DNA from: Eutrigla gurnardus
Taxonomy: Eukaryota > Chordata > Actinopteri > Perciformes > Triglidae
Length of the DNA: 64,000 bases
Direction of reading: 5' to 3'
Assembly (NCBI GenBank): GCA_963514095.1
Contig: OY741277.1
Span: 14,711,961 to 14,775,960, forward strand
Translations under genes and position numbers: made by a program
Shown here: piece after piece, positions 32,179 through 44,819 of the stretch
Position numbering within the stretch: position 1 is the first letter of the stretch
How the letters are laid out: every line of letters begins with the position of its first letter
The notes under the pieces: generated by a model
The model's input: the letters and a program-made list of their open reading frames with translations, nothing else
Database searches by the model: none
What the model was told of the DNA's origin: nothing

Positions 32179-35011
32179 ATGACGGACTACGCCGAAGAGC
32201 AAAGAAACGAACTTGAAGCCATAGAGTCCATCTACCCGGACTCGTTCACAGGTTTGAATTTGATCAACGTCCCGTTAGACAGAGGGAGCGAGAGACAGCT
32301 GAGTTAGCTAGCAGGCTAGCAGGTAACGTTAGCTGATCGGTTACGCCATTTATTAAAGGATAAACCCGACAAACACAGCTAACTGGTTAGCTTTGGCACC
32401 CAGTGGTATAAACTTAATGGTGTTGTCACGCTGCTCGAGCTAAACGTCTGACACGCAGCAGTGATTGACGAGCTGTTACAGCGGGCCTTTACTGTGCATA
32501 ATATGGACAGACAAGTAAGTTACGCCAAAGCCCATTCAGATTCAGGATCACTTCTTGAACACCTTTAACAGTGGATTTGTGCACATAGCATTGCACTGTA
32601 CACACACACAGCATATACGCAGTATACGTGTTGTATTACAGTGTACTGTTGATGTATAATGAACCTAGTTCTATCTGGTTCTATCGAGGCTATCAGGTTA
32701 TTGATTGGTGCATGGTGAGTTAATGTAAGATTGTTTATGAAATAGCAAAATGTAGAAATGATGTGTGTATGTTTGCAGTGCTTTCAGATGAACCCACCAG
32801 CTTCACCATCAATGTGACATCAGATGCAGGGGAAAATGATGAAAGTGAGTATTCTGACATGTGTGGTTGAAAACTGTCACCCCGTGCATGCATGACAGTC
32901 AAGCATTATGATGAAATCTCGCCTTGTTCAAAATGTAATGTTGTCAATGATGTTAGATATTAAATACACGGTGAGAGAAAAAGTCAGATTTGATTTGAGT
33001 AGTGTATGCTGGACAGTAAACACCACACAGTAACTGATCTTGAAAGTCGTAATACTGTAATTATATGAGCTTTTTTCTTTTCTTTTCTTGCAGCGGTGGA
33101 AACAACGTTAAAGTTCACATTCGTAGAGAAATACCCAGATGAGCCTCCGCTGTGGGAGATCCACTCCCAGGAGAACCTGGAGGACAGTGACGCGGAGGAC
33201 ATCCTCACCTTACTGCAGCAGCAGGTCTGTCCATCCGAACGTAATATGATCCCCTTAAAAAATATTGGTAGCTGGTCCATATGCTCTATCAAATTTAAAA
33301 CAAACACTTGCAGGCCAACTGAAATGCCATGCTTTTGTTTAGTTTTTGTCTGCCAAAGCTTACATGTATCAGTGAAAATACACTGGTAATGACAGCTTGC
33401 AGCCGAGATAGCTAGTTAGCTGCACAGCTGCAGAAAACAGAAACTGTAACTTGTGTGTTTTAAATAGTGCTTTGTCCTGAAAACCAATGCTAATAACGCA
33501 CTTTCTGCCCATGGCTTGTGAGTTACTGAGCCAGTTTACTTTGTCTCTCGTTCTGTCGCTCCCTCAGTCTGTCAGCTGCTGTCAATCAAACAACCTCATA
33601 CCCCTCTAGCTGCTGAGAAGAAAAGGAACATTTCTGTTAATGGTTTTCATACACCAGTAGACTGTTTCTCCTGTTGGTATGGGATGATATTAACATGTCA
33701 CGATTATCCTGGCCAAAATAATTATCATCCAAATATCTTTAAAATGACACTAACACATACTGGGATCACACCCCTGCATAAATCAAGGATAAATACATAA
33801 AATCCAATCCAGACACCTTTTTTACCAGTTACCCCTGATGATAGATGGATAGATTATTCTGATAACAGAATTCTTGACGATCAACTTATTGCGAGTGGTT
33901 TTTTATTGCGGTCCGTGATAAAATCCTATATTGTTTGTTACATCCCTAACCCTGATCTGTAAGTTACTAATGTAATCAATATCAACAATGTGGTTCTCTT
34001 GCAGGCAGAAGAAAACCTGGGCATGGTGATGATTTTCACCCTGGTGACGGCCGTTCAGGAGAAACTTAATGAAATGGTGGATGTGATGAAAAACAGACGA
34101 GAGGAGGAGAAACGGCGGAAAGAGGCTGAGGCAGAGGAAGCAGAGAAGGTATACATGTGACATACATTTACAGTATTTACACATTGTGATACGTCAATAT
34201 CATCGTTATATTACAGCATGTTTTAGCAGCTGCCGTCTGCAGCATCCTCCCTTCATACTGGACCCATTTAATAAATTGGTGTGCCCATTAGTCAATTAGA
34301 GACAATAGGGTCAAAGTTGAAAAATGGCGAAGTTACCCTTTAAGGAATGACTGTGGTCAATGATAGTGTAGAGTATAATGATGTGTGCGTGTTTGACAGG
34401 TGTTGTTCCAGGGCACAGTGGTAACCATTGAAAACTTCCTGGCGTGGAAAGCCAAGTTTGAGGTGGAGATGGCCGAGCTGAGGAGTAAAAGACAGAAAGA
34501 AGAGGAGCAGGCAGGAAAAATCAAACTCACTGGTAAACTCTGATGCAGTTACTTACAGGTTCACGACCCGCACAATAGATAACATAAACACAAGAACTAA
34601 AGGGAATGTCATTTGTATCTCACCAGGTAAACAGCTGTTTGAGACAGACCACAACCTGGACACGTCTGACATTCAGTTCCTTGAAGACAGTAAGTGTTTG
34701 AGTGGTGATGATTGAAACCAATGCTGCTTTTAACTTAATAGACATTGTTGTCATTGAGGCGTCTTTTTGGTCCAGGAGTGAAAATGTAAAAAAATAAAAA
34801 TAAAAACATTATTTTGTAGACATTTATATAATTACAGTTATTTATTTCAGTACGAAAAACATATTTTTTTTCCAATAACTTAACTGCATGAGATTAACAT
34901 TATTCAATAACTGAAGAGTCAACAGTTCTGAAGTCCATATGGGAGTATAAGGCACAGTTTAAGTGTTGAATCAGATGCAATCTTTATTGGTACAAACATG
35001 TTTATTATTAA

Positions 35012-35066
<55 letters not shown>

Positions 35067-35514
35067 ATTTTTTAAATTAATTGATTTTAATTTTAATGCA
35101 GAACCTTTAGACTGCAACAACTCATGTTTAATGCATATTGAGGATGAGTGTACCAATGTCATTTATATCCGATATGGTAATTTGCAACACTCCCTCCCAC
35201 TACCTCGTTATGTGATGTGGAAGCGACTCTCTCAGTATTATCACAGTTCCAACGTGTTTGAGTCTGCAGTGAACTGGGAAGAGATTTTGGGGTTGATTGA
35301 ATACTGCAAGAGTATCTAGAAAAGGTGAAAACTTTATTTCAATGGGTGACGTCCTGGTGATGTCCACTTCTCATATACGGTCTGTGTTTCTTCCTCTGCA
35401 GCTGGAAACAACGTGGAAGTGGATGAGTCACTGTTCCAGGACATTGACGACTTGGACTTGGATGAGGATGACCCAGACTTTGACCCTTTAGAGATGGGAA
35501 GCGATGAGGACTAA
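32179..35514 (+). CDS. rwdd1: RWD domain-containing protein 1 (DRG2-binding)
   Basis: RWDD1 (DFRP2) binds and stabilises the developmentally regulated GTPase DRG2, the vertebrate counterpart of yeast Gir2. Exons: 32179-32251, 32779-32844, 33094-33224, 34005-34148, 34400-34532, 34627-34689, 35402-35514; phases agree and give 240 aa against about 243 in human. The start is MTDYAEEQRNELEAIESIYP, a classic RWD opening. The YPDEPP turn of the RWD fold is in exon 3, a charged coiled-coil-like KNRREEEKRRKEAEAEEAEK segment in exon 4, and LTGKQLFE with an acidic DDLDLDEDDPDFDPLE tail in exons 6-7. AATAAA at 35708-35713 probably ends the transcript. Intron 6 contains a phase-compatible extra exon candidate. 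Confidence 0.96.
35016..35062. repeat. TA microsatellite
   Basis: About 23 TA units in rwdd1 intron 6, directly before the pyrimidine- and AT-rich tract of the candidate extra exon. Confidence 0.9.
35102..35324 (+). other. Candidate alternative (stop-containing) exon of rwdd1
   Basis: After TTTTAATGCAG at 35101 an open frame of 72 codons ends with TAG at 35317-35319, followed by AAAAG|GTGAAA, a usable donor at 35325. The acceptor phase fits exon 6 of rwdd1 (one base plus two), so splicing would add KPLDCNNSCLMHIEDE and onwards and then stop. The translation looks protein-like but matches no domain I know. It could be a poison exon, an alternative C-terminus, or chance. Confidence 0.35.
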
Positions 35515-35707
35515 AGCAGGAGTAGGACCGAGGTCTGCTGAGGACTTCCAGGACCATACCTGCTCCTGTCTGGGAGCCGATCATCCGACCAGACACGTTT
35601 ATTTTTGAAAGACTCTTAACGGCATTTGGAGAGGGAATCTTCACAAATACACCACATACACCCAACCACGAGTGTTAATTTTTATGCCTGAACAATTAAA
35701 TTGACCG

Positions 35708-35713
35708 AATAAA
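35708..35713 (+). terminator. rwdd1 polyadenylation signal
   Basis: AATAAA lies 194 bases after the rwdd1 stop, and no earlier canonical signal is seen. Confidence 0.75.
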
Positions 35714-38043
35714 CATCTGACATGGCTCTGGTGGTGTTTTACATCCCAGTGACAGGCCTTCTACTTGGCCAGGAGAGGGCAGTAAAATATCAAGTATGGC
35801 CAGGAAAGGGAAGAAGTATTCAGACTCTTTACTGACGTGAAAGTAGCAAATATATATAAATAAACTCCTTTACCATTACATTTAAGGTTACTGCATTCTT
35901 ATCTTATTCCGAAGTGTGACCAGCGATTCTCATCCAATGTCTGTTTAGTGTGTGTGCTGTAAATAAGTCAATAAGTACTAGCAGCAAAATATATCATCTA
36001 TGAAAACAATAAGTACTCATTATGGAGAGTAAAGTGCAACTACTTCAAAACAGTACAACAAACCACAAAATCCAAGTATTCTGTAATTCAATGTGTAAAA
36101 ATGCAAATTTGGTAATGTCTAACATACATTTTGGTAAGGAGGAATCTACAGACACAAATAGACAAAGTAGTACAATTTGGATGTTTTCTTTCCACTAGAA
36201 AACAAAACTTAAAATAGATGAGAATAAAAAAAATCGACCCTCCCAAGTCGAAGCCAACAGCAGCACATCCTGATCCAGCAGACTCTGTGTCCCAAAACAA
36301 AAAGTGCTGTACACAGCATGTGCACTATGTTGAGCTACAATTTCCACAGTGAAATGTTTTATGAGTTTTACAGACTAAGAACAAGTGATCAGTGCAACAT
36401 TTCAGTGCTGGACAGGTTTACTGTCTGGGTGCAGCCTTCATGTTTCTCTGGTTTCCCACAAGAGACGTACACATTCCCATTATCATACTGGTACGTCACG
36501 ACAAACTCCAGATGGATTTGTACCAACAGTCACATGTATCCTAGATGTACACACAAAAGCAAACAGTAATGTTGTTCAATACACATGCTGATAAATGATT
36601 TAGAGAGAGTTATTAAGTTAAAAAAAGCAAACGGTTGCAGAAGTGGGACAGTCATTGTTTTTCAAGTCACGGCTATGAAGTCAATGACAATAAGTCCTAC
36701 ATTTTATGTTTCTAGTCCTTCATTAAATACAAAAGTTAAGATTTAAACAGGGCAACGGTACAATCAATTTACAGAAATAATGACTTTTGCCATCTGTATT
36801 TACAATCTTTCTTAACATCAACCTTTATAATGTTCACAGTCGATCATTTCGGAGCTGAATGTTTTTCATGTTGCAGTCTGGTTGTCTTTATGGCTGGACA
36901 GACAGATGGATATTGATAAAACATCCCAGCTCTACAATGTGATTTGCCATGTGATTTAAGACATGTTACCCTCTCCACTGGAAGATCATGTATTTTTGGG
37001 TGTGTGAGCATCTCATATTTATCTTATCTCATTTAGAACTGTATGCTCTGGGATGTCTTGTGATTGCAGTGATGACTGCTTTATACCGTCACCGACTGCT
37101 GACTCGGGCCCTCAAGTGATCAACAACGGTTTACGTTTGGTCGTGGTCATGACACAACTGGTGGAGATGTGCACTCTAAGTGCACCCCTCTAGTTAAAAC
37201 ATCATCAGCAAGCAAGTCGTTCAAAAAAGTCCAAGTGAATTCATGAGTCATTGGTGTTGACAGGGGCTGAGGGGTATGCAGCAACAATTTTGCCCAACAA
37301 AATATACAAATAAATAAGTGTGCAGGACATCATCATGTATGGACTTTAAATAATGAAGGTTTATTTTGAAGTATATGAGCCACTGTAGGCCTATCATAAT
37401 TATAAATATGCGCCGCATATAGTACATTACATGCGCCACTGGGTGTTGAAGTCATTATGACTGACTCAAAGTCCACTCAAGTACAGACTGACAAGCGTCC
37501 ACCATTATTTTCATACATTTACGTGACCATCAGGATTATAGACTCATATATTTTGCAGCCATGTTTACCACGAATCAGATGAAGAAGCGCTCCTTTTCTC
37601 TGCAGTATGAACCTAAACATGCATATACGTTCAAACGTCTTGATGTACTAGACCACAGAAAGCTTGCTTTTAGTAGCGTCAACATAATTGTGGCAAGGTA
37701 ATGGGTTCGTGAGCGAAGACAACAATGTAACTGTGACAACGGTGAAGAGTGATCATCCGACTCAAGAAGCTGTAAATTATTAACGCTGAGATCCGACGTC
37801 TAGATTGGATGATCAGAAGAAAACAACTTTGTGTCCGTCCTCAGTGCAGCTTTGCATAGATTTCTGAGGTACTAAAATGAATGGAAACACAGTGAAGTTT
37901 AGCCTCACAGACTGAAATATACAAAGAAACTGGAATGGCAGGAGGGAAGAGAAGCTGATGTTTTTTTCTGCATATAGCACATGGTGTCCATGAAGCTGCA
38001 TCTGTGACTCTCTTCTTCTTTGTGTCACGAGAGCAACAGAGGA
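35714..38043. other. Spacer between convergent rwdd1 and sulfotransferase
   Basis: AT-rich DNA of about 2.3 kb that should include the sulfotransferase 3' untranslated region at its right side; TTTATT at 37360-37365 could be a minus-strand polyadenylation signal. A 30-bp segment at 36141-36170 recurs at about 44124-44153. No exon is recognised. Confidence 0.4.
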
Positions 38044-41000
38044 TCACTTAATGTCCCTGATATCCCACTTAAATAGAAGAGGAATTCCCTCCATCTCTCT
38101 TTGGAAGACCTCGTCGAACCTCGTGTTCTGGGCCACTGTGAGGTGATTCTTCCAGTCGCCGACGGTGCCTGATGTTCACGGGATATGAAAGGAGAAGACA
38201 AAGGTTGTAGTCACCCGTAATTTGAGTTGACATTTGAATACTTTTAATTATAAATATATAAATTAGTGGTTGAGCACAAGTGAGACGCATCAGAGTTCCT
38301 GCCTGCATCTGAAGCAGTACGTTCTTACCTTTCCTCATGAATGTTCCCTTGTGGTGGTTGAGCAGGTCGTCTGGCACCTGCTCATAGTTGGCCTGTGGGA
38401 TCTGCTTCATGTTGTTGAAGGTGCTGTGTTTCACCACATTGGCCAGCTGCTCGTCAGTGAGCTCTTTACCCAGGAACAAGGAGATCTTCTCCACTGCAGA
38501 ATGTAGGTCCTAGACAAAAACACAGCAGCATGAATGCACTAAATACCTATTTTTAAAACTTTATACAGACTGATACTTGGTAAAACAAGCCTACAACATA
38601 TGACATGACAGACTGAAATTATGTCAACTCTTACTTGAATCATCTCTTCATAAGTGATGAACAGCATGTTCATTTCTTCCTTGTGTTCGTACCAAGTCTT
38701 AATGTGCTCAAACCAGCTGCACCCAAACACTGCAATGAATAATGCACAGTGTTACCGTACCAGCACACTGCAGACATTCATCACGAGCTGCACTGCTGAC
38801 AAAATACCACAAGACACAAGAAAAAAAAATTACCGTCTCCTCTCATGAATTTCTCAAAGAAGTCATTGAAATCCTTCGGCGTTTCCAACATGTTTGCGAC
38901 TTTATGGAAGTAGAAGTAAGACACAAGGACATCTTTGGGATTTCTCGCCACATAGATCACCTAGGAGAGGAACAGGCTTGGTATCAACAGTTTACAACTC
39001 TGTCCAGTTTGTTGGGGACTGACTGAGCTTTAAATGTGTTGCACACTAGGCACAATGCAAAATACATAGGTTGAATATATATGTTTGATATATTTATATA
39101 TATAGATATATTAATGTGCTCCTCCAGTCACTGCAGTTCGGCACACTCTAGCCCCCCCCCCCCCCCCCCCCCCCCCAACCCAAGGACAGCCCGAGCACTC
39201 TATGTCCATGCCGAACCCTTCTGGGTCCTGAAATTGGCCTTTCACTGTTGGCTGTTGACCATTTCCTGCAGCTGGGCAGGAAGTCACAAGACAAACTACA
39301 ACAAACAACAGCGCAATGCGAATGATGATGGAACAACAAAAGTGCTGGAACTAAATGATCAGGGTTTCTGTTAATTGTCACTGTAGCAACAAAGCCGAAG
39401 AGTGATCCAGAACGAGCAAGAACAGCTGGATAGATTTCCATGAATTCTGACTCCAGAGGATGAGTCAGTGCCAAAATTGATTTTGACCACCATCATTTCC
39501 ATTGAAAAGGGATCTTTTTGGCCAGTATGGAGAGTAGGAACAATAACAATGGCCAATAATGGATTCAATGTACTATACAGAGTTGGGAAAACAGTAATCT
39601 ATCCTTTAATATGTCACTGATATTGAAAAGGCCACCTGGCGGAGAGGTTGGGACTAAAAATACTTTGATACTTCAAACGCTACATATTTAACTTGCATTT
39701 ATGAATGACTTGAGCAATGCAGCTGAATGTGATTTTTGGTAACACTTTCCTTTAAGTCCCCCTATTTCATATTCATAAGCAGTATATAAACATTTAATAA
39801 ATTATTTATAAAAAAAACTATAATAATTGCAAAAGGAGAGAGAAATGTGTTTATTTATTCACTCTCTAGTACTGTGGGTGTTAATTGAGAACGTTAACAT
39901 GAACAAAGGCATCAGATTGGCTGGCCAACCCTTAACAAGCTGACTCAATGGCCCGACACACCTGACAGAGAAACAAAGTATAGAAACATTGAGGAGAGGC
40001 TGACAATCGTTGCCTATTACTATACTATGGAGAAAAAAAAGTTGCTATCCCTGCATTGGCTACAGCTGCCTACACTGCAAATTGATCCAAAAAAGCAATT
40101 CTGGCTTTAAAAAAGAGCCTTATTTACAATATTGGCAACATGTTTAAGAGATGGAGATAAAATGTTTCTAATAGTTTAGCCTTCTGCTAACCGCAGCTAA
40201 AGGGTCTTTGTAATAGTTTAGCCTATTAGCAACACTTTCTTTACATCTCTATAATAGTTTAGCCTAATAGCAACATTTTTCTCTGCCTCTCTAATAATAG
40301 TTTAGCCTTCTGCTAAACGCAGCCAAAGGGTCTTTGTAATAGTTTAGCCTATTAGCAACATTTTCTCTACATCTCTATAATAGTTTAGCCTAATAGCAAC
40401 ATTTTCTCTACATCTCTATAATAGTTTAGCCTATTAGCAACATTTTCTCTACATCTCTATAATAGTTTAGCCTAATAGCAACATTTTTCTCTGCCTCTCT
40501 AATAATAGTTTAGCCTATTAGCAACATGTTCTTTCATTCTCTCTAATAGTTTTGCCTATTAACAACATTTTCTCTCCTTCTCTCTTAGCCTTCTCTGTGA
40601 GCGCTAAGTTCTCCCATGCTGTGCAGCAGCTCTGACAACTACAGTTAGCGGAAGGCTATTAGCAACTTGTCTCCATCAATGCGCTGCCAATATTGTAGGT
40701 CACTAGAGTCTTGCATCACAGTGTGTCATCTCAAAGGTATGCAACAAAATGTCCTAGGTGGAGCCGTAGTGCTTCGATTCTGGCACCCCACAACACAGCA
40801 AAAGGACTTTAGCGCTACTACTAGTCCACTACTACTAGTCAACTACTACTAATGTGAGTCTTGTTTGCCTCCAGTCTTTCTTTCTTTTTTTTGCCTCCAG
40901 CTAGCACTGTGACTTTATTGTGACGTCGGCACTTAAAGGGTCTATACTGCTTATAAATACACAATAGGGGGACCTAAAGAATAGTCTTACCGATTGTTCA

Positions 41001-42553
41001 GTGTGTAGTTGAAAAACACCTGGGTATAGAGCTGACCTTGCCCTTCTTCTGGCTCAGAGCAGCAGGCATGAACTGGAACTGCAAATGGGTGACCCTCACT
41101 CGGGGCGACGGGGCCGTCATAAACATCTGTCTGTTGCCATTCAACTCAATCCAGGGAATGAGATCAGCGTTGGAGTAGTTGTTGAGCTTACTGATGGCTG
41201 TCAGATCTCCCTTTGCCTCGAGGAGCAGCATGATCTGCTGCATCCAGATGGTCCCTGTCAAACAGAGCAGACAGGCCTCATTTCCATCTCCCAGACTCTG
41301 CGTGTCCAATGGCAGCGATACGGTCGACTTGGTGAGTGGCTACACTTTCTGTTTTTTTATGTGGCGCTTTGTCCTGATTTCTCAATGTTTTCACAATACA
41401 CACTTCTCTAGCTGATCATTTGATGCCCTGCTCGCTGCTGAAATCAATTTGCAACACACAAAAGACGGCCTTGTTCCTTCCGCTATGCTGAGAGTAACAA
41501 GAATCACACTGGCCTTAAGTGCACTAACACGCCTCCTCTGTGGCCTTGTTTGCACCTGGCATTAACATGCGTCTTGTGTGATCCGATCACCAGTGGACAG
41601 CCCTAAGTACGTCAGTGTCTGGAGTGTCCAAACCAAATCCAACAAGATGTTTGACATACTCATAGAGTATGTATGGGCTTTTCTAAAATTTAAGATGTCA
41701 TGACCAAAGCCAGTTTACGCGATTTGAGAACCGAAATGAGAAAAAGGAGAAACAAAAGAAGAGCCACAGCTTGATGATGACCTTTGTTATAGTTTCGTCT
41801 CCTGTTCTAGTTTTCCCCCCCAGAGGATGCCGAAGGTATGACCCGCCCTACTCTGCCTCTGATTGGTTTACCCCAATATGCCCAAACCTAATCATCCCAA
41901 CTGTAGAAGAAAATGAGTTAGCTCACAGTTTTAATTTCATCATCCTATGCCCTTTTGTTTTCCCCCTTCCCGGACAAACTTCACAACTCAGCTATCTCAC
42001 ATTGATTAATCAAAGGTTAATGAACGACCACTGTTGTGACATTGTGTAGCCAGTCTTGCTTAGAGAGAAGTCGCACATTTGACTTCTCAGAAAGTCTCTT
42101 TCTCTTGAAAGTAGGTGTGTATTGAGTCAATACAAATCCACTCATCACACCTTTCCCTGCTGTTCTCTGAAACTCTGTATAAGCCTGGCTATAGTCCCAC
42201 TCCAGTTAGAAAAATGATTCTAGCATCGTTGTGAAATTCTTCCTCTAGGGACAGTGATTCAACCTCATCTGAACCAGCCACAGAATTGGACCTGAAGAGT
42301 TTTTCTTCCACACAACCAGCATATGTGGTCAAACTCATCCCATAACAGAGACTGTGTGTGCACAACAGGAGTCATCCATCTTGAATTTCCTCTCACCTGA
42401 TTTTGGGTACGTGACGATAAACACATCGGAGTCCCTGATCTCCAGGTTGTAAATCTGATCCACATCATCCGGATCATGAGTCCCGTTGATCAACTTGAAG
42501 CCTCTGTGTGACACCAGTTCATGTTCATGAGTCTTGACACCGTTTTCCTCCAT
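38044..42553 (-). CDS. SULT3-type cytosolic (amine) sulfotransferase
   Basis: Cytosolic sulfotransferase that moves sulfonate from PAPS to an amine or hydroxyl acceptor. Coding exons: 42553-42397, 41254-41037, 38960-38834, 38729-38635, 38509-38329, 38168-38044; phases close to 300 aa, the usual SULT length. PAPS motifs are TYPKSGT (48-54), RNPKDVLVSY (from 131) and RKGTVGDWK (from 258). The catalytic histidine is H109 in VTHLQ. The dimer motif K-x3-T-V-x3-E is present as KNHLTVAQNT, with Thr for Glu. Similarity to fish and mouse SULT3 proteins (MQQIMLLLEAKGD, FMTAPSPRVRVTHLQ) and position beside rwdd1 and zup1, as in mouse, support family 3. Exon 2 joins what is often two exons in other SULTs. 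An acceptor TTGCTTTAG just before the ATG and a donor at 44413 point to a non-coding first exon. Confidence 0.92.
39152..39177. repeat. Poly-C tract
   Basis: About 26 consecutive C in sulfotransferase intron 2. Runs of this kind are prone to sequencing error, so the length is uncertain. Confidence 0.85.
40165..40590. repeat. About 41-bp minisatellite in sulfotransferase intron 2
   Basis: Repeats of ATAGTTTAGCCTATTAGCAA followed by CATTTTCTCTACATCTCTATA; a clean pair of units starts at 40381 and 40422, a 41-bp period. Longer variants carry a CTTCTGCTAAACGCAGCCAAAGGGT insert. About nine to ten TAGTTTAGCC cores are present. Confidence 0.85.
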
Positions 42554-42839
42554 GATAGCTAAAGCAAAAAAAAGGACATGGTCTCCTTAATCCATTCTTA
42601 TGAAAACAGCAGTTAACGCATACATTAGTGATATTTGTTACCACATCTAGAGTTGATCAGCGGCCATTTTTGACATCTATTGAGCGTCTTGAAGGTATTA
42701 TGTGACTAAAACCTATATGTGGCAACGAGGTAAAATTGATGGAGGTGTGATGTAATCTCAGTTTAACTGGATCATCTGCATTCTTCTCTATTTTTCAACT
42801 TTCAAAGTACAGTGGGATTCTTCTGGTTATTACAATGTG

Positions 42840-43230
42840 TGTGCTGGATTTTCGCGAGGTCACAAGATCACGCAAAAATTGCAGGATCATATATCGCACG
42901 AAAATCCATCTTGCCAGGCTTCAAGTAATGCGCTTGTGTCCAGTGAGCGTGAGCACGGACCAATCGGCGTCCCGTTAGGAGCTAGTGGGAGCTCCAGGCT
43001 TAAGTGTTTGTTCGACGACAGGGAGAGGCGACTGTTCGTTTTAAATAACAATGGCGGCTCAGAGGATAGCTGCATCAGTTACATCAGAATTGGAATTGAA
43101 TATTTATTCACTGAAACAAGAGCAGAGAACCACACTGAAGGGTTTTCCCCATGTAAAATATGTTTCGCTCTTCTCCCCACTGGCTTGATAAGAGTTTGAT
43201 TGACAAATCGCTCATCTAATCAACCTGCCA
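42840..43230 (+). mobile_element. Repeat fragment with RecQ-helicase-like start
   Basis: A start codon at 43051 opens MAAQRIAASVTSELELN, then SLKQEQRTTLKGF and HVKYV, and in the next frame FALLPTGLI. This order resembles the opening of RecQ-like helicases, where a QxxAL helix is followed by a Walker A strand with LLPTGFGKS. The similarity breaks off at about 43190. It sits in the presumed intron between the sulfotransferase leader exon and its coding start, on the opposite strand. I infer a truncated copy of a helicase-bearing mobile element; the ends are undefined. Confidence 0.4.
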
Positions 43231-44412
43231 AGTATTTTTTTGAAAGTGCCTGCCCATCCTAAACACTTTCTAATTATGGCTTCTCAGATGCTTCTAACAA
43301 ACCATCTGGTAGGTGAGGCTCAAAAGTAATGACCATAAAACTTTTCTATGTCTGTATGTTACTTCCACTTCAGCGTTCGCCCTTTAGGAGATAGAATCTC
43401 AAAAATGCCATCAAATCTAACCACAGGAGACTTAAATTTCCTGTACTACAATGCACTAATTATAATTACAGCATGACTGTAAATACACGCCTACTCGTCC
43501 TCATCATTACAACATTGAAATCAAAACATCGCCGCACACTCCAGGCTCAGATGCCAGCAGATGTGAAATTAATATTTTCTGCAGCAATCATCAGTAAGTA
43601 GCAAGTGGCTTGCAGCTGATTTGGGTTATCCTGAATTTGGGAGTGTTGTGACACTTTGCTTAAATATATAAATTTGCCCCTTTTTTTTTACTGTTCTCAG
43701 TACAGTGCTTCTGTATTAAATGCATACTTTTCCTGAACAGAAATGTGAACATTGGATATAGGCAGGTTCAACATTTTTGTTTTAATTTTGTTGATATATT
43801 ACAGTCAAAGGTTTTTACAGAGGGAGTGTTGGATACCTCTTTTTAATCACACAATAAATCAGAAAATACCAAATTCTCGCCATATTATATTAATTATAAA
43901 AAAGTTCAATGAATGGAGTCTACCAATTATATTATATGAAAAAAACAACTAATTTTGAGCAGCCTTTAAATATGGATTCTAAAATGTCATACATTTTGAA
44001 GTCACCATGAAACTTCCCCAGTTGATGACATTTAAGACAATATTTTTTTTGTTGTATTTCAAGTTTTCTGAAATGTAATATAAATGAGGCATTATCAAAT
44101 GCTCACTTCTGGTGAATGTATGGGAAATCTACAGACGCAAATAGACAAAGTAGGCTAGTAAAATAAACACCCAAACGTGAAAAAAGACGTTATGGAAACC
44201 AAATAGTCCAAAATCTCTAAACCGACCAGTTAATTTAAATCGACGTTTTGCCTTCATTAAAGGCCACATATTAATAGAATATATTGGTATTATTCATCAA
44301 TCACCATCAGACATTCCACAACTAAAGTGGAGAACATGTTAAAAGAAGTCATGCCAATAATAGGCTTCTACTGAATCAGTTTAAAATGCAAATAGAGAAT
44401 CCTGTTGCATAC

Positions 44413-44540
44413 CTGCTCTGTTCGCTCCTTTGTCCGGTGCAGAATCAACGACGTCCAGTGCGTTCACCGTGACCCCCTCTCACCTCCCAAAAACACATGC
44501 ATACCTTGTCTCCGCCCACTTTACGGCTATAAATACGTCA
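44413..44540 (-). promoter_or_regulatory. Probable leader exon and promoter of the sulfotransferase
   Basis: On the minus strand, GAGCAG|GTATGC gives a good donor with its exon edge at 44413, matching the acceptor just upstream of the sulfotransferase ATG (near 42559). TATTTATAG on the minus strand (44528-44536) could serve as a TATA box. The leader would be about 60-100 bases. This is inference from splice consensus only. Confidence 0.35.
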
Positions 44541-44688
44541 CCGGCGGCCACACCTCTCTTCGTTCGCTGAAACTCGAGATGCGCATCGCCGCCTCGCGCG
44601 GTTAGACACTGAGGGAAAACAAAGCAGCTCGCGCAGAGTAGGACAGACAGAGAGCTTCCCGTTCTCACCGCACCTCAGCTCACCTCTG

Positions 44689-44722
44689 CGGGGGGGGGGG
44701 GGGGGAAGAGGGGGAGGGGGGG
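44689..44722. repeat. Poly-G tracts
   Basis: G runs at about 44689-44704 and 44710-44722 separated by AAGAG, capable of G-quadruplex formation on the plus strand. They lie upstream of the sulfotransferase leader. Confidence 0.75.
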
Positions 44723-44819
44723 TTCCCAGCGGTGCGGGTGAAATGTACTACAGCTGTCCCAGCCGAAAACCGCAAAAGGAAGCTGATGCAGAAAAGAACC
44801 TCTTAGTGATTACACAACA

